Below are positions 6,964-15,980 of a stretch of 36,038 bases of DNA, in pieces. The stretch lies in assembly GCF_002872335.1 (NCBI RefSeq), contig NZ_NJAG01000046.1, forward strand, positions 1-36,038, given 5' to 3'. Both the position numbers and the translations under genes were made by a program. The notes below the pieces were generated by a model, which searched no databases, was not told the origin of the DNA, and saw only the letters and a list, made by a program, of their open reading frames with translations. The DNA is from Siphonobacter sp. BAB-5405. GTDB taxonomy: Bacteria; Bacteroidota; Bacteroidia; Cytophagales; Spirosomataceae. The first letter of the stretch is position 1. Every line of letters starts with the position of its first letter.

Positions 6964-8607
6964 TTATTCACCTAAAAAGGAAAGTACCAATTGGTTAAGT
7001 TTTTGGGGTTGTTCAAAAGGCAAATAATGGGTAGCCTCCGGGAAAATTTCCAGTCGGGCGTTTTTGATCAGTTTTTGCATCAGCTGGCTGTGCGATTCCA
7101 GAATGACATCGTTCTGACCCGCGATGAGTAATACGGGATTATTGATTTTCTGAAGATCCGTTGCCGTCAACTGCGGCTGGGCAAGCATCAACCGAAGCAG
7201 GCGATGATCCCCGGAATTCTGCTTTACCTGGTTTTTAAACATCGTCAGTACTTCTTCTTTGATTCCGTCGGGCGAAAGATTGGCCCCAATAGCGATGAGT
7301 TTCCCTACTTTTTCGGGATAGCTCCGGGCAAAAGACAGACCCGTATTTCCACCGTCGCTCCACCCCAGAATATGTACTTTAGGGAGGTTTAATTGGGCCA
7401 TTAGTTCAGTAAGATCGCTGGCAAAGGTGTCGTAAGTATAGTCAGCGGAAGATTGATTCGTACTTTTCCCCTGCCCTCGCGTATCTACGGCAATCACCCG
7501 ATAGTGTTTGGACAAAGCCGGAATTTGCTGGTAAAAATCGGCTATACCCCCGTTGTTCCCGTGCAATAAGACCAGTGGATCTCCTTGCCCATAGGTTTCA
7601 TAGTACAGCTTGGCATCTCCCAAATCCGCATAGGCACCACTGGAATCCTGCCCATAGCGGGTCTTTTTTGCTGCTTCATGATGTTGGTATACCTGCAGCA
7701 TCGTACGGGTCATTGCGTCCGGCTCTTCTAAAGATTCGGTCGAACGGTCGGCTGGCGTTTCCGTCGTATGTTTCGCGTAACTGACGGCCACGTTGGCAAT
7801 AAAAGTACCGGCGTGTTTTTCCCAATCCCCCTGACTTTGATAGCGGAACAGTAACTGATTCGCGAGCGATTTTTTGGCCGATAATCCGAAGATGAAGTTA
7901 TCCTGAGCAGCAGCCGTATGCTGAACGAGTTGCAGGGTGAAGGCAACTTTCCCCGTCCGGGTTGCTCTGAGCTGGTAGCTGGAAAGATCGATGGTTTGCC
8001 AGCCGGTAGTCGTGGTTTTGTAGAGGATCGGCGTCTGTTGTAAAGATTGGCCCGGGGTCCCGTTCGAAGCCTCGTAACTATTGAGCTTCAGGGTAATCTC
8101 GGCGTACTTTGAACTCGGCATGATGTAAAAATTGAAGGCATTCAGCCAGGCCTCCGGCGGTACAGTTAGCAACATGCCCTGCTCAACGGCAGGAGCGTGC
8201 TGATCGAACATCCTCGAAAACGTAAGCATCGGACGTGACTTTTCGCCCACTACTTTCGCTTTGTTTTTTTTGGCTGAAACGACTAACGTTTGAAGCACCC
8301 GGGCATTCGGCTCTAAAACCACGACCGATTCGGGTACGGCGGGAAAAGGGGCGATGGCCTTATCGTGATAACCTACGGCACTAAAAATGACTTCAGCGTT
8401 CCGTAAGGAATCAGCAAGGGTCAGTTTAAAATGGCCCTGCTCATCGGCTAAGGTACCAATCGGCGTACGTCGGATCCCAATGGCACAATACGGAATGCCC
8501 TCACCCGCCTGATTCACTACTCGACCCGTCAGGTTCGTCTGAGCGAACGATGAATAACACCACAAACTAAGGAAAAGAAGGAAGATACTATTTTTCATAC
8601 CATTCAT
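6964..8607 (-). CDS. Secreted carboxypeptidase-regulatory-like domain / alpha-beta hydrolase fusion
   Basis: 547 residues from ATG 8607 (an ATG at 8598 would give the cleaner signal peptide MKNSIFLLFLSLWCYSSFAQ). After the signal peptide comes a carboxypeptidase-regulatory-like beta-sandwich (about 25-100; LTGRVVNQAGEGIPYCAIGI, DEQGHFKLTL). A second beta-rich segment follows (about 125-290), then an alpha/beta-hydrolase domain (about 325-547). The hydrolase has oxyanion-loop LLHGNNGG, nucleophile GWSDGG (Ser about 417), acid GQNDVI (Asp about 500) and ATHYLP (His about 527), so the triad is complete. It is probably a periplasmic or surface esterase; the substrate is unknown. A perfect 25-bp inverted repeat stands just upstream of the start. 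The fusion is unusual because the first domain normally precedes TonB receptors or carboxypeptidases. Confidence 0.87.
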   Translation of the reverse strand: MNGMKNSIFLLFLSLWCYSSFAQTNLTGRVVNQAGEGIPYCAIGIRRTPIGTLADEQGHFKLTLADSLRNAEVIFSAVGYHDKAIAPFPAVPESVVVLEPNARVLQTLVVSAKKNKAKVVGEKSRPMLTFSRMFDQHAPAVEQGMLLTVPPEAWLNAFNFYIMPSSKYAEITLKLNSYEASNGTPGQSLQQTPILYKTTTTGWQTIDLSSYQLRATRTGKVAFTLQLVQHTAAAQDNFIFGLSAKKSLANQLLFRYQSQGDWEKHAGTFIANVAVSYAKHTTETPADRSTESLEEPDAMTRTMLQVYQHHEAAKKTRYGQDSSGAYADLGDAKLYYETYGQGDPLVLLHGNNGGIADFYQQIPALSKHYRVIAVDTRGQGKSTNQSSADYTYDTFASDLTELMAQLNLPKVHILGWSDGGNTGLSFARSYPEKVGKLIAIGANLSPDGIKEEVLTMFKNQVKQNSGDHRLLRLMLAQPQLTATDLQKINNPVLLIAGQNDVILESHSQLMQKLIKNARLEIFPEATHYLPFEQPQKLNQLVLSFLGE

Positions 8608-8618
8608 ACTTGCCAAAC

Positions 8619-8673
8619 GAACGAGTGATTACTGAAGCTTTTGTTGACCAAAAGCTTCAGTAATCACTCGTTC
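8619..8673. repeat. Perfect 25-bp inverted repeat with 5-nt loop
   Basis: The left arm (8619-8643, beginning GAACGAGTGATTACTG) is the exact reverse complement of the right arm (8649-8673); the loop is TTGAC. It ends 11 bp before the ATG (8607) of the minus-strand hydrolase and lies downstream of the lipoprotein gene at 8778. Neither side carries a T-run, so it is not a typical intrinsic terminator. In RNA it would be an extremely stable hairpin directly before the start codon. Confidence 0.95.
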
Positions 8674-8777
8674 ACTGATCTACGTTCCAGGCCGAATAAT
8701 CCAGGAAAGATCCTCTGGGAGCGAAAACGCTTGCATTAAGTGAATCAATCAGGCCATTAAGTACTGGAAACTACCTC

Positions 8778-9149
8778 TTATTTATCAGCACCTACAAACC
8801 TAACATCTATTGCTCCAGAAGCCTGCTTACCTTTGACCGTGACTTTATACTCGGCTCCTTTCTGATTCACCAGATGGATTCGCTTTTCTTCCAGCGAATC
8901 AATTTTCTTACTGAAAACAACCGAGGAGGGCGACTGAATGGAAGCCTCTAATTCACCGCCGGTTTCTTTGAATTGGTACGCGAGATAGGTATCATTATCC
9001 GGTACCCGGAGCGTAAAACTTTGCGTACCGTTTAGTTCTTTGAATGCTGCCCGGGTTCGTTCAGGGGTTGAAGAGCCTTGCCAGTTTTTAGTGGAAGTAC
9101 AGGAATTAAGCAGCAAGGGTATGGCAGCGTATACAAAAAATCGTTTCAT
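8778..9149 (-). CDS. Small lipoprotein of unknown function
   Basis: 123 residues from ATG 9149; an ATG four codons upstream at 9161 is also possible. The N-terminus MKRFFVYAAIPLLLNSC is a lipoprotein signal with lipobox LLNSC and mature Cys at about residue 17, so the protein should be anchored to a membrane and face the periplasm or outside. The rest (about 100 residues) is predicted beta-rich, alternating hydrophobic and charged stretches (SFTLRVPDNDTYLAYQFKET, EYKVTVKGKQASGAIDVRFV). I do not recognise the family. It lies on the same strand as, and upstream of, the hydrolase fusion gene, about 170 bp apart and separated by the 25-bp inverted repeat, so co-transcription is possible but unproven. 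Confidence 0.75.
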   Translation of the reverse strand: MKRFFVYAAIPLLLNSCTSTKNWQGSSTPERTRAAFKELNGTQSFTLRVPDNDTYLAYQFKETGGELEASIQSPSSVVFSKKIDSLEEKRIHLVNQKGAEYKVTVKGKQASGAIDVRFVGADK

Positions 9150-9244
9150 CGTGAAGGTCATTAAACGGGTTTAAATACGGATCAAGTTACCTTCCAGAGA
9201 TGAAGAACCGCCTCTCAACGTTGCATTCGCCTTTGACAACTGCC

Positions 9245-9274
9245 TTGTTTTTTACGATCCCCTGCGTACCATTC
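9245..9274 (+). promoter_or_regulatory. Possible promoter of the 9345 lipoprotein gene
   Basis: TTG at 9245-9247, 19-bp spacer, then TACCATTC at 9267-9274, a partial match to TAnnTTTG. Transcription would start near 9281, which supports a start codon at 9345 or 9354 rather than GTG 9288. Weak evidence. Confidence 0.3.
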
Positions 9275-9344
9275 CGATAAAAATCAGGTGGCGTCTTACA
9301 ACGCAAAGCAGATAATCAGGGTCTTAGAGAGAATCTTTAAACCA

Positions 9345-10043
9345 ATGTTCCGTATGCGACTTTTTTCGACCGGCATTTCTTTATTTTTTCTGTTTGCTCT
9401 CATGGCTTGCTCGAAAGAGCAGCTGGAACCAATCATCACGGATCCTCCCGTTCCAATCACAGTCAAGCTCGTCGCTCGTGATACCATTCGGCAGGGAAGT
9501 TATGCGGGAGTGGGCATTCATAGTTTCGTCGATGAAGTCTATACGGTTCTCGAGCAGCATCGGCAGCAAAAGTCCTTGACGTATCTCAGTCAGGTCAATA
9601 CGTATTTCTCCGATGTTACCGACCTTAAAAATCGCCTTCGTCAGTTTGATTGGCTGACGCTGGATGAATCATACGATACGGATTCGGGCGTACAGATTGA
9701 ACTAGCCGCAGGTAAGGTCAAAAGTTTAACGCTCAATAATCGCCGCTCCTTAAGCCAATGGCCCGAGGCGATCGATTCCAAAAGTGTTCTGCAACCGGGT
9801 GACACGCCCGAGCAATTGTACAGTAAACTGGTGGAGCTAAGCAAAAACCCGGCTTATGCCTCTAAATTTCAGAAGATGGTGCTTACCTCCCGGTACAGCT
9901 ATGCTATCTACGATCCCGTTAAGGCCCGTTTACCCTGGACCTTGGTTTACCCAAAAGATAACCGCTCGTTCGATCAGGTACAGATTCATTTCCAGGATAA
10001 GCAGGTAGCTTTTATTACCCTAGAGCGGTTTGAGAAACTTTAA
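9345..10043 (+). CDS. Putative lipoprotein of unknown function
   Basis: 232 residues from ATG 9345 (ATG 9354 is equally plausible; GTG 9288 would add 19 residues). The N-terminus MFRMRLFSTGISLFFLFALMACSKE is a lipoprotein signal with the mature Cys in LMAC. After a Pro-rich linker (PIITDPPVPITV) there is a globular region of about 180 residues containing helical segments (VDEVYTVLEQHRQQ, SKLVELSKNP) and strands near the end (FDQVQIHFQDKQVAFITLE). I do not recognise the family. It is convergent with the FG-GAP gene, and the two share a bidirectional terminator. Confidence 0.75.
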   Translation: MFRMRLFSTGISLFFLFALMACSKEQLEPIITDPPVPITVKLVARDTIRQGSYAGVGIHSFVDEVYTVLEQHRQQKSLTYLSQVNTYFSDVTDLKNRLRQFDWLTLDESYDTDSGVQIELAAGKVKSLTLNNRRSLSQWPEAIDSKSVLQPGDTPEQLYSKLVELSKNPAYASKFQKMVLTSRYSYAIYDPVKARLPWTLVYPKDNRSFDQVQIHFQDKQVAFITLERFEKL

Positions 10044-10101
10044 TTGATCCGAAAGTCCGTTTTAGTTGGGCATTGAGACCTTCAAACGGGACAAATAACG
10101 C

Positions 10102-10145
10102 ATTAAAAAAGGCAGTGTTCCCTCATGAACACTGCCTTTTTTAAT
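10102..10145. terminator. Bidirectional intrinsic terminator
   Basis: ATTAAAAAAGGCAGTGTTC (10102-10120) pairs perfectly with GAACACTGCCTTTTTTAAT (10127-10145) around a 6-nt loop. T-runs occur on both strands, so it ends both the lipoprotein gene (+) and the FG-GAP gene (-). Confidence 0.95.
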
Positions 10146-10157
10146 GAACGTGTGTGT

Positions 10158-12836
10158 TTACTGCACAATCCACTTGTGCGTCACTTCCCCGACACGTAAC
10201 AGATATACGCCAGGCTTCAGAGACTGTTTAGGATAGATCCGTAAGCTCTGATCATTGATCGATTCTTTCCTACATCCTAAGTTTTGTCCCTGCAACGTAG
10301 CGAGTTGAATATCAGCATCTACACTGGCTTCCACCTCCACAAAATGACCATTGGATGGGTTCGGGTAGATCAAGTCCGTTCCACTCATACGCACGGATAC
10401 GGGACGGTAGGTATTTTTACGGCCATCCTCATCCACCTGGGTAAGGCGGTAGTAGCTGAGTCCTTTCAAGGGTGCCTGGTCGTAACTTACGTACGCTCGT
10501 CCATGGTTACCCGCTGCTTTCACGAGGGCAATGGCTTCAAACGTCCTGCTATCTTTGCTGCGTTCTACCAGGAAGTGAGCGGCATCTTTTTCAGCAGCAG
10601 TAGTCCACTCCAAACGAACGGTTTCCAATTGCCGCGTAGCAGTAAAGGAGAGAAGACGAACGGGCAATGAACTTTCCGGGAAATAATTATAAAAGACGGA
10701 AACGGCTTTACCATCCAAATTGGCCAACGCAATATCAGTTTTGAAATCGCCATTAAAGTCGCCTGTTACCAGGGATACAGGACCATAGCCGGCGGTGTAG
10801 GTGGTAACCTCAGAAAATCCGCCATATCCATTTCCTAAGCCCACCAGAAGCTTATTATCCGTGTAGCTGGCAACGGCAATATCAAGCTTGCGGTCTCCAT
10901 TGAAATCACTTAAGACAACAGATCGGGGGTCGTATCCCATATGGATTGAGCTTTGGGGAATAAATCCACCCTGCCCATCGCCCAAAAGAATAGCGGTATT
11001 CGGTGAATCGATATTCATGACACCCACGATGTCCTTACTTTGATCGCCGTTAATGTCACCAATAGCTACAGACCAAACACTCCCCGAGGTTGGATAACTA
11101 ACAGGCGAGGCCCACTGGCCTCCTCCTTGGTTTAGGAGTACGGATATGCTGCTCGCATCAGCCGTAACAAGGTCTGGTAGATTATCCCCATTCAGATCTT
11201 CTACTTTCACTTCTTTCGGTGCATTGGGTATCGTTATCTTCGTAGGGGAGGCAAAGGTCTGATTGCCCGTATTACGCAGGATAAAAACGGCAGGACTAGT
11301 GACATCGGCAATTACCAAATCGGGCCGCTGGTCTCCGTCCAAATCACCGGAAGCAATAAAGAAGGGATTTGAGGCTCCGGCAATCGCATACGTTGTTTCG
11401 GTAAAGAAGCCCTTACTATCCCCCCAAAGGACAGTCAGACTCTTTCGAATCGGGTTGATGGTTATGATATCCAGGTGACCATCTCCATTCAGATCGGCTG
11501 AGGTCAACGCTTTGGGATCCGTTGAATAACCGGCCTGATACGTCTGAGCTTGCAAAAAGCCGAGAGCCCCAGCCTGCCCGGTCAGCAGCGACACCGTACT
11601 TGCAAAACGATTGGCGGTTACCAAATCAGGTACTCCATCCTTGTTATAATCATTAGCAGTCAGGTAGCTAGGGGTATTGGGTAAATTGAAGACCGTAGCA
11701 GAACCAAATTTAGCCTCACGGTTACCATATTGAATACCTACGCTAGAGACTTCTTCAAGGGCGGTCACTACATCCGGATAACCATCCTTGTTGAAATCTG
11801 CCAGGGCCACACTCGATGGATTTATATCTAGTTGATAGACTTCGGCTGCGGCGAACTCCGTATTTCCCTTTCCTTTGAAAACTGCCAGTCCATTGGCGAC
11901 TCGTAACGTAGCTACAATGTCAGGCAGGCCATCTTTATTTAGGTCACCCACGGCTACTGATGAGAGTTCGCCTCCCGCCTGTAGTTGCCCTACTAGAGAA
12001 AAGCTTCCCTTGCCGTCTCCCAGTAAGATAGATACCCTGCCAGACAGATCTGCCGAGAGCAGATCCAGATTCCCATCCTGGTTTATATCTGTTATTTTGA
12101 CAGCTACCGCTGGTCCAGTTACTGCGTAGTTCATGACTGGACTGAAAGCTGCATTTCCTAGCCCTAACAAGACCGAAACATTGCCCACCAGATTTGCAGT
12201 GACAATATCGGGCTTCGCATCTCCATTAAGGTCTTCAACGGCCACTGCTTGCGGACTATCTCCTACCGTTATAGTAAATGCCGTGGCAAAACTTCCTTGT
12301 CCATCGCCTAAAAGGATGGACACACTAGCAGATAAGCTATTCGCTGCAACCAGGTCCAGATTACCATCAGCATTAAAGTCAGCGATCGCCAACGATTGGG
12401 CGTTTGCTGGCACTGGCAATGATCGGGCTGAACTAAATTCACCTTTCCCATTACCCAGCAGGATCGAAATCGTTTTATCCCCAGAATTCGTGACCGCTAC
12501 GTCAGGATGCGTATCATTATTAACATCCCCAACCGCTACCGATGAAGGATTTTTTCCAACGCTAAGATGAACGGGAGCGGCAAAATCCCCGTTGCCTTTC
12601 CCTACTAATACGGAAACCGTTTGGGAAGCGACGTTGGCCGTTACAATATCTGCGTTCCCATCGTGAGTTAAGTCCGCTACAGTCACATGGCGGGGGGCGG
12701 CTCCCGTTTCATAGGCTTTATAAAAGCTGGGATTTAAGGTTTTAGCGAAATTCTGTCCATGAGCGGACTGGAAGGTGAAGTAACAGAAGGCAACCAGTAG
12801 GAGAGACTGCTTTTTGAAGGTAAAGGATTTGAGCAT
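10158..12836 (-). CDS. FG-GAP/VCBS repeat beta-propeller protein with T9SS C-terminal sorting domain
   Basis: 892 residues from ATG 12836 (the longer frame uses a TTG at 12851). A signal peptide (KKQSLLLVAFCYFTFQSAHGQ) is followed by 14 FG-GAP/VCBS repeats of about 50 residues between roughly 45 and 720. Each has a calcium-binding loop of the type DxNxDGxxD (e.g. DFNADGNLD, DLNKDGLPD, DLNGDGHLD) and an ILLGDGxGxF strand. Fourteen repeats fit two seven-bladed propellers. Next comes a module common in Cytophagales secreted proteins (SFTATRQLETVRLEWTTAAE), then the sorting domain with YPNP near the start and GVYLLRV..KWIVQ at the end. It should cross the outer membrane by type IX secretion and be surface-attached or released. 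The ligand is unknown; adhesion or glycan binding is inference. Confidence 0.93.
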   Translation of the reverse strand: MLKSFTFKKQSLLLVAFCYFTFQSAHGQNFAKTLNPSFYKAYETGAAPRHVTVADLTHDGNADIVTANVASQTVSVLVGKGNGDFAAPVHLSVGKNPSSVAVGDVNNDTHPDVAVTNSGDKTISILLGNGKGEFSSARSLPVPANAQSLAIADFNADGNLDLVAANSLSASVSILLGDGQGSFATAFTITVGDSPQAVAVEDLNGDAKPDIVTANLVGNVSVLLGLGNAAFSPVMNYAVTGPAVAVKITDINQDGNLDLLSADLSGRVSILLGDGKGSFSLVGQLQAGGELSSVAVGDLNKDGLPDIVATLRVANGLAVFKGKGNTEFAAAEVYQLDINPSSVALADFNKDGYPDVVTALEEVSSVGIQYGNREAKFGSATVFNLPNTPSYLTANDYNKDGVPDLVTANRFASTVSLLTGQAGALGFLQAQTYQAGYSTDPKALTSADLNGDGHLDIITINPIRKSLTVLWGDSKGFFTETTYAIAGASNPFFIASGDLDGDQRPDLVIADVTSPAVFILRNTGNQTFASPTKITIPNAPKEVKVEDLNGDNLPDLVTADASSISVLLNQGGGQWASPVSYPTSGSVWSVAIGDINGDQSKDIVGVMNIDSPNTAILLGDGQGGFIPQSSIHMGYDPRSVVLSDFNGDRKLDIAVASYTDNKLLVGLGNGYGGFSEVTTYTAGYGPVSLVTGDFNGDFKTDIALANLDGKAVSVFYNYFPESSLPVRLLSFTATRQLETVRLEWTTAAEKDAAHFLVERSKDSRTFEAIALVKAAGNHGRAYVSYDQAPLKGLSYYRLTQVDEDGRKNTYRPVSVRMSGTDLIYPNPSNGHFVEVEASVDADIQLATLQGQNLGCRKESINDQSLRIYPKQSLKPGVYLLRVGEVTHKWIVQ

Positions 12837-13186
12837 AAAGTGGAGGGACAACCCAAAACAATGGTGTGATTAAGACGACAAAGCTAGCCATACAATCCAA
12901 TTAAAAATGCCGCAAATCCGGTTATTTACTGCTTTGCAACCCAATTTAAACAGATATTTAGGTTTGTCCTCTTTGTGGGTACTTCACCTGATTCGTCGAA
13001 AGCCATATGCCGTCTCATCGAATTAAAAGTTTAACCTGATCCAGGAATCCCGAACCTGTCAACGGACATTTCATCGAAGCACCCATTGCTCTCATCCATT
13101 ACATGATTTCTGACAGAAGTTAATGACTACGTAACACTAAGCCCATTCCACTCTTACAAAAGAGCGAAAAACGATATAAAATCACC
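12837..13186. other. Intergenic region between FG-GAP gene and transporter remnant
   Basis: About 350 bases with no supported gene. It holds the FG-GAP promoter element at 12879-12886 and the 3' flank of the frameshifted transporter. No clear terminator was seen for the transporter, only a weak CTCTT/AAGAG hairpin near 13151. Confidence 0.45.
12879..12886 (-). promoter_or_regulatory. -7 promoter element of the FG-GAP gene
   Basis: On the minus strand the sequence reads TAGCTTTG, an exact match to the Bacteroidota -7 consensus TAnnTTTG, 43 bp upstream of the ATG at 12836. An AT-rich stretch lies around the expected -33 position but no clean TTG sits at ideal spacing. Confidence 0.45.
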
Positions 13187-14505
13187 TTAAACCAACTGAT
13201 CCTGTTCCCGGATCCGATACCCGAATACGGCATACGCCAGCATCACCAACTCACACAAAACGGTAAGCGACCAGGTCCAACGCCAGGAGCCGAACAGATC
13301 GGCTAATCCGCCCTGAATCAGGGTAAAAACGGCCCCGCCAAAGACGGCGGAAATAAATACGCCGGACGCTTTTGAGGTATATTTCTGTAATCCCCGGATG
13401 GAGAGCGAATAAATACAGCTCCACATCGACGAGTGTAACAGACCAATGGCTACTAAAAACCAGAGGTTTTGGGCAACCATGGCGAAAACGGCCAGTAGCG
13501 TCGCCAGAACCGTAGTGACAATCAGTTGCGTTCGGGCCGAAATAGTGGTGAAAAAACTGGAGATAGCCTCCCTACTAAAAACCCTCCCCAGTAAAGCGTA
13601 GAAAGCAGGGCGTGAATACCCAAATCCAGTCCGGCAATGGTCAGATCGGTTCGACCAAAAAACGTAATGGGATGACCGGAATCCATGAGTTCAAAGGCAT
13701 ACAGGTTGATATTGGCACCGATGGCTACTTCCGTTCCCACGTAGAAAAAAATAGCCGCGACTCCCAAGACAAAGTGGCGGAACGACCAAATGCTTCGTTC
13801 CAGTTTTTCGGTGGAACCGGCTCGGGTGTTTTCCAGGTCGGGAATGTGGAGGCGACTGGTAATCAGAATTACCGACAGGATAGTGAATATCAACAAACTC
13901 AGGGGCAATAACAATTGATGAATCTGAATCCGATCAATGGGAATTCCACTGAACATAACCACGGTTACAAAAAAAGGAGCTGACGTCGTACCGATGGAAT
14001 TAATGGCCGTTGTAATGTTCAACCGCTGAACGGGCTGGGTTCCCCGTAACGGGTAAGACGCTACGTAAGGATTGACCACTACCTGGACTACTGCCGCCGA
14101 AGTACCCATCAGATAGGAACCTAATAGAAAAATAAGGTAGCTGGTCGGGATTTGGGCATCGGTCACGCTAAAGGTCCAATTGGGAAACTGATCACTTACC
14201 AGCGAAGAAGTGAAATACATGAGCAAGCCCGCGATGGTAAATCCCAGGCCCCGCAGGATCGTCTTTTGATACCCCACGGCATTCACCCACCGACTGCCCA
14301 GCGTCCCATTGATCAGGTATCCGGAAAAGAAGAAAAAGGAAATGAGCGTTGTTAGCGTATTCCGTAAACTTCCGGCATCCGCCAACAAGGTAAATTTTAG
14401 CGGAGCCTGAAGCTGTTCGTTGATGGTAGTTAAGAATCCAATGATAAAATAAATGAAGGTAATGATCGCAAAGGGTACGATGCTGGGCTGAGATTTAGAT
14501 TCCAT
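13187..14505 (-). pseudogene. FucP-type sugar:H+ symporter (FHS family MFS), frameshifted
   Basis: Two frames together make a protein of about 439 residues, normal for the fucose/glucose-galactose:H+ symporter family. The first (14505 to about 13567) starts MESKSQPSIVPF and has the family's N-terminal pattern IYFIIGFLTTINEQLQAPLK and internal VVQVVVNPYVASYP. At about 13567 the frame must shift by one base: it reads FLVGR and then runs to an early stop at 13522, while the other frame continues as AISSFFTTISARTQLIVTTV and ends IREQDQLV at 13187. One missing G in the run AGG(G) at 13567-13571 (C on the plus strand) explains it. Eleven or twelve helices are spread over both parts. It precedes a mannitol 2-dehydrogenase-like gene, with which it would form a sugar/polyol uptake pair. 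A base-calling error is as likely as a real mutation. Confidence 0.85.
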
Positions 14506-14537
14506 ACCTTGTCGAGCTAGAATGCCTACGGGATGCT

Positions 14538-15980
14538 TTAGTGGAGAATCGATTCCAGAGTAACTTTTACCCCTTCACCCTGAATACGCTTGGCAAATGC
14601 CCGATACGGTCCGACAAAGTCCTTAACCGACTCAAGGTTCAGGCTTTGAAAAGCAGAAAGGCCTAAGAACTCAACCGGATCCTCGCTTGCGATAACCCGC
14701 TCATCTTCGGTCGTTAGCCAGGGTTCGGCTATGTCAAAAGTCTGCCCACTATCATCCGTTTTATACTTGAGGTAATGTCGGTACGAAGCGAATAAGAAGG
14801 CCAGCCGCGTCAGATCTTTCTGATCCCGAATCATGTGAGCCAGATTGGGCAGGATGTACACGGGAAATTTGGAAATACCATCGAAACACAGTCGGCTTAG
14901 CTGGTCACTGACCGACCGGTTGGCAAAACGCTCTACCAGCGTTTGTTTGTACAGCTCCAGATTGGTATTCCCCGGTGCGGGAACGTAAGGCGTAACGTCC
15001 CTATCCATAAAATTCCGAACAAACTGGACGAAGACCGGATCATGCATGGCATCGTCTACTTTACGGTACCCGGCTAAAAAGGCCGGATAGGACAACAAGG
15101 TATGCGAAGCATTCAGCAGGCTAAGCTTCATGGTTTCGTAAGCACTCACATCGGCGGTAAATTCGACTCCTACCCGCTCCCAGGCGGGCCGACCAGCCAT
15201 AAAATCATCCTCAATCACCCACTGAATGAAGTCCTCACAGTACACGGGTACCTGATCATTCAACCCACTTCGGGTATTGAGCCGCTGGACGTCTTCGGGT
15301 AAGGTGACCGGGGTAATTCGGTCTACCATACTGTTGGGAAACGTCACGTGACTTTTCACCCATTCGGCTAGTGAAGCATCCTGAGCCTCTATGAAACTTA
15401 GAAAGGCTTTCCGGGTTGTGTGTCCGTTATGTTGCAGGTTATCGCAGGATAGAATCGTCAGGCCCTGATGACCAGCCGCTTTACGCCTGCGTAGTCCTTC
15501 CGCAACAAACCCAAAAACCGTTTGGGGCTGAGCCGGAAATGCGAGGTCGTGTTTAACCCCTTCGTGCTCAAAATTAAAGGCCTGCGTAGCTTTATCCAGA
15601 TTATAACCTCCTTCGGTAATCGTCAGCGTAAGGATGCGAATGGCTTCATCGGCCATTTTATTGAGTACTGCCTCCGGGTCTGAAACACCCCAGATCACTT
15701 CGATTAAAGCCCCAATGACATACACTTGGTCCTGGCCCTCGCGTCCGCAGACGGTGAGCGAATATTCGCCCTTTTGCTGGGTCAATTTACGAACCAGGGC
15801 CTCATCCGAGGGTAGCAGGGCAACGCCGCAAATGCCCCATTGCCGCTGATCGGGTGATTCGAGAACCTGATTGGTATAAAACGCCTGATGGGCCCGGTGA
15901 AAGTTTCCCACGCCAATGTGCAAAATGCCCGCCTGGATGTCCTGACGGTCGTAGCGGTAAGAAGTTACAGAGGTGTTCAT
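14538..15980 (-). CDS. Mannitol 2-dehydrogenase / fructuronate reductase family enzyme
   Basis: 480 residues, typical for the polyol-specific long-chain dehydrogenase family. The N-terminal Rossmann domain starts with GILHIGVGNFHRAHQAFY (about 18-35). The catalytic signature KxxxxNxxH is intact in ETMKLSLLNASHTLLSY (Lys285, Asn290, His293). The enzyme should oxidise D-mannitol (or a related polyol) to the ketose with NAD+, or reduce a hexuronate such as fructuronate; sequence reading alone cannot separate these. No signal peptide, so it is cytoplasmic. It lies 32 bp upstream of the FucP-type transporter gene on the same strand, an operon for polyol/sugar import and oxidation. That the transporter is frameshifted means the pathway may be impaired in this strain. 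Confidence 0.92.
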   Translation of the reverse strand: MNTSVTSYRYDRQDIQAGILHIGVGNFHRAHQAFYTNQVLESPDQRQWGICGVALLPSDEALVRKLTQQKGEYSLTVCGREGQDQVYVIGALIEVIWGVSDPEAVLNKMADEAIRILTLTITEGGYNLDKATQAFNFEHEGVKHDLAFPAQPQTVFGFVAEGLRRRKAAGHQGLTILSCDNLQHNGHTTRKAFLSFIEAQDASLAEWVKSHVTFPNSMVDRITPVTLPEDVQRLNTRSGLNDQVPVYCEDFIQWVIEDDFMAGRPAWERVGVEFTADVSAYETMKLSLLNASHTLLSYPAFLAGYRKVDDAMHDPVFVQFVRNFMDRDVTPYVPAPGNTNLELYKQTLVERFANRSVSDQLSRLCFDGISKFPVYILPNLAHMIRDQKDLTRLAFLFASYRHYLKYKTDDSGQTFDIAEPWLTTEDERVIASEDPVEFLGLSAFQSLNLESVKDFVGPYRAFAKRIQGEGVKVTLESILH

